Below are positions 7,208 to 13,654 of a stretch of 16,031 nt of DNA, one piece after another (the first letter of the stretch is position 1; every line of letters begins with the position of its first letter). The DNA is taken from NCBI GenBank assembly GCA_903861445.1, contig CAIOUK010000093.1, positions 1 through 16,031 on the forward strand, written 5' to 3'. Source of the stretch: an uncultured Verrucomicrobia subdivision 3 bacterium (GTDB lineage Bacteria > Verrucomicrobiota > Verrucomicrobiia > Limisphaerales > UBA11358). Below the pieces are notes generated by a model that saw only the letters and a list, made by a program, of their open reading frames with translations, did no database searches and was not told the DNA's origin. The translations under genes were made by a program, and so were the position numbers.

Positions 7208-8080
7208 GTGCCTGACGAACAATCCAATTTAAATTCGCCCCGCCGTCCCGCCGGCAACAGCCGTCGGCGCGGTCGCCGTGGCGGCCGTGGCCGCACTCCG
7301 CGTCCGGTGGGTGCCAAAACCGGTGCGCCCGACGCCGAAGAAATTTCGCCCGCTGCAGAAAGGGTTGAACCCGCCGCCGCGTCCGCCGAAACCGTGGAAC
7401 ATCACGAACACGCGGAACCCGACGAGCCGGAAACCAAAGGTGGTTTCCGCGAGCCGCACGCGGAAGCGCCCGCCGAATTTGCCGCCCCCGGCGAAGAGTC
7501 GGCGGAAGAACCCGCTCACGAAACCGCCGCAGAAGTTCCGCCCGCACCGCCGGAACCGCCAACGCGCGAACCGCGCCGCGACGAACGCCGTGATTTTCGC
7601 CGTGAGCCACGGCGCGACGAACGCCCGCAACCGCCGCCGCCGCGCGTGCCGCCCGCCCAGCGCCAATGGGTCAAGCCCGCCGATTTCCGTCCCGCCGAGG
7701 ACACCGCCATCCACGAAGCCGTGGCGCATGCGACTTTCATCGCCAACGCGCTGAAGGAACTGCACGACCAGATGGATGAAGTGCTCGAACTGGTCGAGAT
7801 TGCCGAGCGCCAGAAGCTCACCGACGAGCGGGAAATTGATGAATTGCGCCGCGCGCTCCGCCACATCCAGCCGCAGCGTCCGCAGCAACAATCGCAACCG
7901 CCGGCACGCGAATCACGGCGTGACGAGCCGCGCCGCAACGAACCGCGCCGCGATTTTCGCGATCAAAATCAGCGCCGTAACGAACCACAACGTCCGCCGC
8001 CGGAACCGCGCGAACCCGCCGCCGAAGCTCCCGCGCCGCCATCGGCCAGTGCCGGTGACGATGAACCGCAAACGGACTGA
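7208..8080 (+). CDS. Arg/Pro-rich disordered protein with central helical segment
   Basis: A 290-residue hypothetical protein. The N-terminus (residues about 11-33, RRRGRRGGRGRTPRP) is RGG-like and strongly basic. Residues about 40-118 are Ala/Glu/Pro-rich and acidic. Residues about 119-140 repeat RREPRRDER. Residues about 162-216 (IHEAVAHATFIANALKELHDQMDEVLELVEIAERQKLTDEREIDELRRAL) form the only clearly ordered part, an amphipathic helix or coiled coil. The tail is again Arg/Pro/Glu repeats. RGG and RD-rich tracts suggest nucleic-acid binding, but no fold is recognised. The open frame extends upstream to 7070, overlapping the FIST gene; I chose the GTG at 7208 because the upstream 46 residues are unlike the rest and the GTG has the same AAATTTGTG context as the FIST start. 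That the frame is coding, and not just GC-rich open DNA, is supported by the organised charge blocks and helix. Confidence 0.75.
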   Translation: MPDEQSNLNSPRRPAGNSRRRGRRGGRGRTPRPVGAKTGAPDAEEISPAAERVEPAAASAETVEHHEHAEPDEPETKGGFREPHAEAPAEFAAPGEESAEEPAHETAAEVPPAPPEPPTREPRRDERRDFRREPRRDERPQPPPPRVPPAQRQWVKPADFRPAEDTAIHEAVAHATFIANALKELHDQMDEVLELVEIAERQKLTDEREIDELRRALRHIQPQRPQQQSQPPARESRRDEPRRNEPRRDFRDQNQRRNEPQRPPPEPREPAAEAPAPPSASAGDDEPQTD

Positions 8081-8095
8081 GTTTTCTTCCGCGTC

Positions 8096-8509
8096 ATGAA
8101 CCTCGCGGAAAAACAACAGCAACTCACCGCCGAACTCGCCGCGCTAAAAAACGGACAAGACCGTTTTGCGCTTTTGGTCGAGCGCGCCAAAAAAATTCCG
8201 CCGCTCGCGCCGGAATTGCGCGGGGACGAAAACCTGATTCCCGGCTGCCTGGCAAAACTTTGGTTCGTCGCTGAATTCCGCGACGGCCACTGTTTCTTTG
8301 CTGGCGATTCCAATTCGCTCGTCGTCAAGGCCATCGCCAGTTTGCTTTGTGAATTTTACAGCGGTCACGCGCCGGCGGAAATTCTCGCGCACGACCCGCA
8401 GTTTCTCGCGCCGCTCGGCATCACACAGCATCTCACGCCGAACCGCCGCAACGCGCTCGCCAAAGTCTGGGAACGCATCCGGCAGTTTGCGGATGCTAAT
8501 GCAAAATGA
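8096..8509 (+). CDS. SufE-like (SufE/CsdE family) sulfur acceptor protein
   Basis: A 137-residue protein of normal SufE length. SufE/CsdE proteins accept the persulfide sulfur from a cysteine desulfurase (SufS or CsdA) on one conserved cysteine, stimulate the desulfurase and pass the sulfur on. Here the motif is LIPGCLAKLWF with the cysteine at residue 51, the position of the active cysteine in E. coli SufE. Other family features are FALLVERAKKIPPL near the N-terminus, SNSLVVKAIASLL near 75-87 and the ending GITQHLTPNRRNALAKVWERI. No SufS, SufBCD or CsdA gene is visible here, so its partner lies elsewhere. The stop overlaps the TatD start (ATGA), indicating coupled translation. SufE versus CsdE cannot be decided by sequence alone; nearby tcdA makes CsdE attractive. 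Confidence 0.9.
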   Translation: MNLAEKQQQLTAELAALKNGQDRFALLVERAKKIPPLAPELRGDENLIPGCLAKLWFVAEFRDGHCFFAGDSNSLVVKAIASLLCEFYSGHAPAEILAHDPQFLAPLGITQHLTPNRRNALAKVWERIRQFADANAK

Positions 8510-9300
8510 ACTTTTACGACGCGCACAATCATTTTCAGGACGACCGTTTTGCCGGTCGGCAAAAAGAACTGCTCGCCGCCTGCGAGAAAGTTGGCGTCAA
8601 AAAAATGGTCGTGAACGGCGCGTGCGAATCAGATTGGCCGCAGGTGCTGGCGCTGGCGCGGGAAAATAAAATCGTGCTTCCGAGTTTTGGCTACCATCCG
8701 TGGTATCTGCACGAGCGCACGCCGGATTGGAAAACCAGTCTGGAAAAATTTCTCGACGAAATTCCGTCCGCCGTCGGCGAAATCGGCCTCGACCGCTGGA
8801 AACCGGATTTAAGTTACGAAGGTCAGGAAGAAGTTTTTCTGGCGCAGTTGCAAATCGCCGCCGAACGGAATCTGCCCGTCAGCATTCACTGTTTGCAGGC
8901 GTGGGGACGATTGCTGGAGCTGCTCCAAACCAACCCGCGCCCGGCACGCGGTCTGGTGCTGCACAGCTACGGCGGGCCGGTGGAAATGATTCCCGCGCTC
9001 GCCAAGCTCGGCGCGTATTTCAGTTTTCCAGGTTATTTTTTGAATGAACGGAAATTAAAACAGCGCGAAACTTTCAAGTCTGTTCCCGCCGAACGATTGC
9101 TCATCGAGACCGATGCGCCGGACCAGCATTTGCCGCCGGAGAAAATCATGTTTTCGCTCGGCGGCGCGGATGGCAAGGCGTTGAATCATCCGGCGAATCT
9201 TATTTCCGTTTATTCCGGCCTCGCGGAATTTTTGGGAGAAAAGACGGAGTCGCTTGCCGCTCGCGTGGAAGAAAATTTCCTGCGCGTCTTCGGTGGGTAG
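8506..9300 (+). CDS. TatD-family metal-dependent hydrolase
   Basis: A 264-residue amidohydrolase-fold protein of the TatD family, cytoplasmic metal-dependent nucleases (E. coli TatD acts as a 3'-5' exonuclease and DNase). Metal ligands in the expected order are the HxH pair H7 and H9 in DAHNHF, E92 in VGEIGLD, H128 in SIHC, H153 in LHSYGG and D203 in LIETDAPDQHLPP. Length is close to the usual 260 residues. One deviation is GLDRWKPD where many members have GLDYYR; this suggests a subfamily. It overlaps the SufE-like gene by 4 bases, so it is the last cistron of the run starting with lysA. The stop TAG is in the left arm of a palindromic element. Confidence 0.92.
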   Translation: MNFYDAHNHFQDDRFAGRQKELLAACEKVGVKKMVVNGACESDWPQVLALARENKIVLPSFGYHPWYLHERTPDWKTSLEKFLDEIPSAVGEIGLDRWKPDLSYEGQEEVFLAQLQIAAERNLPVSIHCLQAWGRLLELLQTNPRPARGLVLHSYGGPVEMIPALAKLGAYFSFPGYFLNERKLKQRETFKSVPAERLLIETDAPDQHLPPEKIMFSLGGADGKALNHPANLISVYSGLAEFLGEKTESLAARVEENFLRVFGG

Positions 9301-9377
9301 GGCGACGCTGCCGCGTCGCCATCCTGCATCAAGCAGGTTTTTATTTAGCATAGGCGGCGGAGCACCGCCACCCTACC
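9296..9377. repeat. 82-bp palindromic element between convergent genes
   Basis: Outer inverted arms GGTAGGG (9296-9302) and CCCTACC (9371-9377) enclose two GC-rich hairpins: GGCGACGC (9301-9308) with GCGTCGCC (9313-9320), and GGCGG (9356-9360) with CCGCC (9365-9369). Both arms carry a TAG, which serves as the stop codon of the TatD gene on the plus strand (9298-9300) and of tcdA on the minus strand (9373-9375). The layout (inverted arms, internal GC hairpins) resembles REP-type palindromes and matches the organisation, though not the sequence, of the element at 2490-2631. Confidence 0.65.
9323..9342 (+). terminator. Probable intrinsic terminator after the TatD gene
   Basis: The stem CCTGC (9323-9327) pairs with GCAGG (9333-9337), with a 5-base loop and five T (9338-9342), directly after the strong 8-bp hairpin 9301-9320. 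The 5-bp stem is short, so termination may rely on both hairpins. It lies inside the palindromic element. Confidence 0.55.
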
Positions 9378-10146
9378 GTTCTGCAATTTGCCGCACGATA
9401 AATCCCGCCGCCGCAAAACCAAACGCGCCGGTGACAAACGCGGCCGAGCCAAGGCCGCCGTTGCAGTTCAATTTTGTTCCGTCCTCGGCGGCGGATCGCA
9501 TTTCGCACACCGAACCATCGGCTTGGGGATAAATAGTTCGTTCCACGGAATAGACGCACGGCACATTCATGGCCGACTGACCGGCGGGAAAGCCGTGTTC
9601 CTGACGCAGCTTGCGCCGCACTTCGGCCAGCAATTTGTCGTGGCTGGCTTGGGACAAGTCGCCGACGCGCACGGAAGTCAGCTCGCGCCGTCCGCCCGCG
9701 CCGCCGGAGGTGATGACGGGCAACTTTAATTCGCGGCAACGCACGAGTAGCAAAATTTTATTGATCACGTCGTCCATGGCATCGAGGATGAAATCGTATT
9801 TCGGCGCGAGCAATTCTTCGACAGTCTGCGCGTTGAAAAATTTCTGTTTCGCTGTCACGCAGCAATCCGAGTTGATGGCGCGAATGCGTTCGGCCATGAC
9901 TTCGACTTTGGCGCGGCCGACGGTTTCGGTCAGCGCGTGGAGCTGGCGGTTGATATTCGTCACGCAGACTTCGTCCAAATCCACCAGCGTTAACGCGCCG
10001 ATGCCGGAGCGGGCCAGCGCCTCCGCCGCCCAGGTGCCCACGCCGCCGATGCCAACGATGCAAACGTGCGCGGCGCGGAGTTTTTCCAGTCCACTTTTTC
10101 CGTAAAGCCGCGCGATGCCGCCGAATCTGGTTTCAAAATTGTCCAT
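9373..10146 (-). CDS. tcdA: tRNA threonylcarbamoyladenosine dehydratase
   Basis: A 257-residue E1/MoeB/ThiF-superfamily protein that uses ATP to dehydrate and cyclise N6-threonylcarbamoyladenosine (t6A) at tRNA position 37 into cyclic t6A. E. coli calls it TcdA or CsdL. The nucleotide-binding GIGGVG is at residues 32-37, followed by LTLVDLDEVCVTNINRQ (D56, D58, R67) and FILDAMDDVINKILLL near 118. The N-terminal RFGGIARLYG and the ITSGGAGGRRELTSVRVGDLSQASHDKLLAEVRRKLRQ region are specific to TcdA and not ThiF or MoeB. The C-terminus has a hydrophobic Ala/Gly helix, as in the family. It converges with the SufE-like/TatD pair, which is notable because E. coli csdE and csdL are neighbours. Confidence 0.93.
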   Translation of the reverse strand: MDNFETRFGGIARLYGKSGLEKLRAAHVCIVGIGGVGTWAAEALARSGIGALTLVDLDEVCVTNINRQLHALTETVGRAKVEVMAERIRAINSDCCVTAKQKFFNAQTVEELLAPKYDFILDAMDDVINKILLLVRCRELKLPVITSGGAGGRRELTSVRVGDLSQASHDKLLAEVRRKLRQEHGFPAGQSAMNVPCVYSVERTIYPQADGSVCEMRSAAEDGTKLNCNGGLGSAAFVTGAFGFAAAGFIVRQIAER

Positions 10147-10191
10147 GCGAAAAGAATTATGACGGAGGAAGGCCGAATGCTGAAGTGGAAA

Positions 10192-10405
10192 TCAACCAGC
10201 ACGGGAGTGTTTAAAATTCATAATTCCAGTTTTATGGACGCGTGTGCAGTAGGTTGAAAACAAACCCAGCCACTCGATATGGCTTACCTCTGCGCGTTTA
10301 ATGTGTTCTACAATAGCGCGCCCCTTCATCTGGCGGACTGGCACCACACCGTGAACGTGATTGACCTCGTGATTCTGGTATGAGCTTGAAATAAGCCCGC
10401 CAGAA
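10192..10405 (-). pseudogene. Possible gene remnant in the tcdA upstream gap
   Basis: The gap 10147-10405 has no convincing gene. On the minus strand the frame ending at the stop at 10192-10194 stays open for more than 70 codons up to the next gene and reads NHEVNHVHGVVPVRQMKG, then RAIVEHIKRAEVSHIEWL. On the plus strand a 34-codon frame (10279-10383) begins MAYLCAFNVFYNSAPL. The minus reading has a plausible amino-acid balance but no ATG before the in-frame Met and no recognised family. It may be a decayed gene, or simply upstream DNA of tcdA. Confidence 0.2.
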
Positions 10406-10410
10406 TCACG
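10368..10410. repeat. 11-bp perfect inverted repeat overlapping a stop codon
   Basis: CGTGATTCTGG (10368-10378) is repeated as CCAGAATCACG (10400-10410) with a 21-base spacer. The right arm contains the TGA of the small minus-strand gene. There is no following T-run on either strand, so it is not a standard intrinsic terminator. Beside it, CCGCCTG (10411-10417) pairs with CAGGCGG (10421-10427) inside the last codons of that gene. Confidence 0.5.
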
Positions 10411-10672
10411 CCGCCTGCGCCAGGCGGTTGTTGATCCAAACGCGGCGATGATGGCCGATCAGCGGTTTGCGTTGCTTCTCAATGCGCACGGCTACCTTTT
10501 CCTTTTCGCCGACCAGCAAATCAAAGATTTCGCGGACGGGTTCGTTCATGAGCCGTTTGCTTTGGACGACGGGGCGATCGTCCACACGGATTTCCAAGTT
10601 GCCGGCGAGCTGGCTGAAACTAAATTCGATAACGTGTTTTTCGCTTTCTCCTACTTCAATTTTGAATTTCAT
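10406..10672 (-). CDS. Small hypothetical protein
   Basis: An 88-residue protein with no recognised family. The sequence alternates short beta-strand-like segments (KFKIEVGE, HVIEFSFSQL, LEIRVDDRPV, KVAVRIEKQ) and ends in basic RVWINNRLAQAA, so a small beta-sandwich is likely. The pattern H.IEF...LAGN.EI.VDD loosely recalls FAIM-type domains, but I would not assign that. There is no signal peptide or membrane segment. The ATG at 10672 is the only reasonable start; no clear Shine-Dalgarno precedes it. It lies 132 bases downstream of the stop of the DUF255 gene on the same strand. The last codons form a GC-rich hairpin. Confidence 0.65.
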   Translation of the reverse strand: MKFKIEVGESEKHVIEFSFSQLAGNLEIRVDDRPVVQSKRLMNEPVREIFDLLVGEKEKVAVRIEKQRKPLIGHHRRVWINNRLAQAA

Positions 10673-10804
10673 AAATTTTTTTCGTTAAGTTGAAATATAG
10701 AATGCAGTTGTTGTGCCATCCTTGAAAATATTTTTGCACGCAAAACCCTCAGGAAAAACAACCTTTGCAAAAGATGTCGCAGGCGGCTGTCCCAAAATGA
10801 GCGC

Positions 10805-12853
10805 TCAGTCCAACAAATTGACTTTTAGTTGAGCTGGTTCCTGTGTGGGTGGCTGACAAGCACTGCCGGTGCAGACAAACGCGGTTGCAGAATTTTTTGC
10901 CGACAATGTTTTGGCGAACGGCTCGACCGCACCGGCATTGCCCAAGATAATTTTATTCGGCTGATAAACCGAATGCGCGGCGCGGAGTAATTCGTGAAAA
11001 TTCGTGGACGCCGTATCGCCGCAAACAACCACGCGGCGCGGTTCCTCCAGCCAGAAATCCAGTGCGTGCAACATGAACGCCAGCGCGGCGGGCAGCTTTT
11101 GCAAGCGCGCGGCGGCGAGTTGCAGGGTTTGCTCGGCGGCGGAGGTGAATTTTTCGTTGCCCGTGATTTTACCAAGCTTGAGCAGCGCGAGTGTGGCGAC
11201 CGAATTGCCGCTCGGCTCCGCGCCATCGTAATCATCCTTCACGCGCAAAATCAAATCGCTGGCTCCCGCGGGACTTTGCCAGAATCCGCCGTTCGCTGGA
11301 TCGTAAAATTTCGCAATCATCGCCTCAGCCAGCTCGATGGCAAAATCCAGATGGCGCGGCTCCAGCGTGGCCTCGTAAAGTTGGATGACGCCATCCAGCA
11401 GAAACGCGTAGCCTTCGAGCAGTTGCACCTGATCGCGTTCGCCGTCGCGCCAGCGGTGGAAAAGTGTCCGGGATTTTTCGTCCCAAAGTTTTTCGCGCAG
11501 AAACTGAAAATTTTTCTCCGCCGCCGCGCGGTATTTTTCCTCGCCTAAAACAGCGGACGCGTGGGCAAATGCGCCGAGCATCAGCCCATTCCACGACGCG
11601 AGAATCTTGTCATCCAGATGCGGGCGAATGCGTTTCGCTCGGACGGCGAGCATTTTATCCTTGGCCGCTGCGAGCAACGGCTTGTCGGCGGCGGCCAACT
11701 GCAGATTCACGATGCTCAAAACATTAAGCCCCGGCAATGGATGCGGATGGCTGTGATCCACAAAATTGCCCGCCTTCGTGATGCCAAAATAATTTGCGGC
11801 GACGATGAATTCCTCCGGTGAAAGCAGTTTCGCCAGTTCATCGTGCGTCCAGCAGTAATATTTTCCCTCATGACCCTCGCTGTCGGCGTCCTCGGCGGAG
11901 AAAAATCCGCCGGCGGGATGAGTCATATCACGCAGAATATAATCCAATATGTCACGCACCACCTCCGCGTGGCGCACGTCACCGCTGACGAGAAACGCGT
12001 CGAGATACAACTGCGCGAGCTGCGCGTTGTCGTAGAGCATCTTTTCGAAATGCGGCACGAGCCATTCGGCATCCACGGCGTAGCGCGCGAAACCACCGCC
12101 GAGCTGATCGTGGATGCCGCCTGCCGCCATCTGGTTGCAGGTGTGCAGAACCATCTGTTTCGCCGCGGCATCGCCAAAGCGTTTGGCCGCGCGCAGAACC
12201 AATGACGGAATGCCCGGTTGCGGAAATTTCGGCGCGCTGCCAAAGCCGCCGTTCACCGGATCGTCAGCCTGTTTGAACATTTCCAGCGCTTGCCGCAGGG
12301 TTTCGGGCGTGAGCGGCAGATTTTCTTTGGCGTCCCGTGCTACGACCAGCTCCAGCCGCGCGTGCAATTCATCGGCGCTGGCGGCAATTTCCATTTGGCG
12401 TTCGCGCCAGAGGTTCGCGATTTGTTCCAACAGTTGCAGAAAACTGGGGCGACCGTAACGCGCGTCCGGCGGAAAATAGGTGCCGCCGAAAAACGGTTTC
12501 AAGTCAGGCGTGAGAAAAACATTCAGCGGCCAGCCGCCACTGCCGGTCGTGGATTGCACGAACGTCATGTAAATTTTGTCCACATCCGGCCGCTCCTCAC
12601 GATCTACTTTGATGCTGACAAAATGCTCGTTGAGGAACGCGCCGATTTTTTCATCCTCAAAACTTTCACGCTCCATCACATGACACCAGTGGCAGGTGGA
12701 ATAACCGATGCTCAAAAAAATCGGCTTGTTCTCCGTGCGCGCTTTCGCAAAGGCTTCGTCATTCCACGCGCACCAGTCCACGGGATTGTGTGCGTGCTGG
12801 AGGAGATAGGGCGATTTTTCGCGGGCGAGCTGGTTGGTAAATGGATGCGACAC
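10805..12853 (-). CDS. YyaL/SPATA20-type (DUF255) thioredoxin-domain protein
   Basis: A 682-residue protein of the family containing bacterial YyaL and animal SPATA20: an N-terminal thioredoxin-like domain fused to an (alpha/alpha)6 glycosidase-like barrel. The N-terminus has LAREKSPYLLQHAHNPVDW, the family signature, then SIGYSTCHWCHVMERESFED with the CHWC redox pair at residues 54-57, and VDREERPDVDKIYM. GSGGWPLNVFLTPD and FFGGTYFPP follow. The barrel region includes FSAEDADSEGHEGKYYCWT and ASWNGLMLGAFAHAS. The C-terminus ends CTGSACQPPTQEP, also typical. The biochemical function is unsettled. The open frame extends to a TTG at 12895; I prefer the GTG at 12853 (MSHPFTNQLAREKSPYLL) because it matches the usual family start and frees the divergent promoter region. 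Confidence 0.93.
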   Translation of the reverse strand: MSHPFTNQLAREKSPYLLQHAHNPVDWCAWNDEAFAKARTENKPIFLSIGYSTCHWCHVMERESFEDEKIGAFLNEHFVSIKVDREERPDVDKIYMTFVQSTTGSGGWPLNVFLTPDLKPFFGGTYFPPDARYGRPSFLQLLEQIANLWRERQMEIAASADELHARLELVVARDAKENLPLTPETLRQALEMFKQADDPVNGGFGSAPKFPQPGIPSLVLRAAKRFGDAAAKQMVLHTCNQMAAGGIHDQLGGGFARYAVDAEWLVPHFEKMLYDNAQLAQLYLDAFLVSGDVRHAEVVRDILDYILRDMTHPAGGFFSAEDADSEGHEGKYYCWTHDELAKLLSPEEFIVAANYFGITKAGNFVDHSHPHPLPGLNVLSIVNLQLAAADKPLLAAAKDKMLAVRAKRIRPHLDDKILASWNGLMLGAFAHASAVLGEEKYRAAAEKNFQFLREKLWDEKSRTLFHRWRDGERDQVQLLEGYAFLLDGVIQLYEATLEPRHLDFAIELAEAMIAKFYDPANGGFWQSPAGASDLILRVKDDYDGAEPSGNSVATLALLKLGKITGNEKFTSAAEQTLQLAAARLQKLPAALAFMLHALDFWLEEPRRVVVCGDTASTNFHELLRAAHSVYQPNKIILGNAGAVEPFAKTLSAKNSATAFVCTGSACQPPTQEPAQLKVNLLD

Positions 12854-12937
12854 GCGCACAAGATTCCCCAAATTGGCAAAAAGTAAACCCGGCAAAATTC
12901 CATCGTCTCATGGAACTGCTTGCGCTACGCTGCCGGC

Positions 12938-13654
12938 GTGTTGTGGAAAAAAACATGGCAGCCGGAAATGGTGCTGGCGCTGGCCGGCGGCATGGTGGCC
13001 GCATTCTGCACCGGCAACCTGGCGGTGGAGTTGCTGCGCCGCCTGCACGTCGCCGGTTTTAATTCGCCTGACGATTTTGGCAGCGTGCTGCTGGCAACCT
13101 TGAGTTTTCACGGCGCGGCCATCGTCGCGGGAATTTTATTTTTGAAATTTCACCACATCAGCTGGCGCGAAATTGCCGGCCTGGACACGATGCGCTGGCA
13201 TCGGCAATTGCTGCTGGCGGTGTTTTTACTGTTGGCTGTGGTGCCTGTTATGTTCGACTTGAAATGTCTTTCGGAAATCCTCATCAGCAAGACTGGCAGC
13301 GAGGTAACGTATCAACGCGCGGTGGAAATGATCTCTTCAACCAAATCCCCGTGGTTGAAAGGTTATCTCATGTTTTCTGCCGTAGTGCTAGCGCCCGTGG
13401 CCGAGGAATTTTTTTTCCGGGGCTTGTTTTTTTCCGGGCTGAAAAAATTGGGCTGGCCCAAGTGCGCGTGGCTGGTGTCATCGTTTTTATTTGCGGCCAT
13501 TCATTTTAATCTGCCGACCTTTCTGCCGCTCTTTGTATTTGCGCTCGCGCTGACGTGGCTTTACGAACGGACGGAAGGCCTGCTCGCACCGATGCTCGCG
13601 CACAGCTTGTTCAACGCCGCCAATCTGGTCATCCTGTTCGCGCAAAACCGATGA
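12938..13654 (+). CDS. CPBP-family intramembrane metalloprotease
   Basis: A 238-residue polytopic membrane protein of the CPBP (CAAX protease and bacteriocin-processing, Abi) family, glutamate/histidine intramembrane proteases related to Rce1. The hallmarks are VAEEFFFRGLFF (EExxxR with E156, E157 and R161 counted from the GTG start), the second motif AIHFN (H189), and MLAHSLFNAANL (H222, N225). Five to seven hydrophobic segments are visible, starting with MVLALAGGMVAAF and LLLAVFLLLAVVPVMF. Substrate is unknown. The frame is open from a TTG at 12920; the GTG at 12938 giving MLWKKTWQPEMV is preferred, but this is uncertain. Its stop overlaps the thiL start (ATGA), so the two genes are probably co-transcribed, although thiamine synthesis and proteolysis have no known link. 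Confidence 0.9.
   Translation: MLWKKTWQPEMVLALAGGMVAAFCTGNLAVELLRRLHVAGFNSPDDFGSVLLATLSFHGAAIVAGILFLKFHHISWREIAGLDTMRWHRQLLLAVFLLLAVVPVMFDLKCLSEILISKTGSEVTYQRAVEMISSTKSPWLKGYLMFSAVVLAPVAEEFFFRGLFFSGLKKLGWPKCAWLVSSFLFAAIHFNLPTFLPLFVFALALTWLYERTEGLLAPMLAHSLFNAANLVILFAQNR

Noticed and set aside
7208..8080. Arg/Pro-rich frame considered as a purely spurious GC-rich frame
   Set aside because: Ordered charge blocks, a coherent amphipathic helix and a position between co-directional genes argue for coding, though certainty is moderate.
12854..12895. TTG start for the DUF255 protein
   Set aside because: It adds a non-family leader (MPGLLFANLGNLVR), leaves only about 24 bases to the first possible start of the divergent gene, and uses a rarer start codon than the GTG at 12853.
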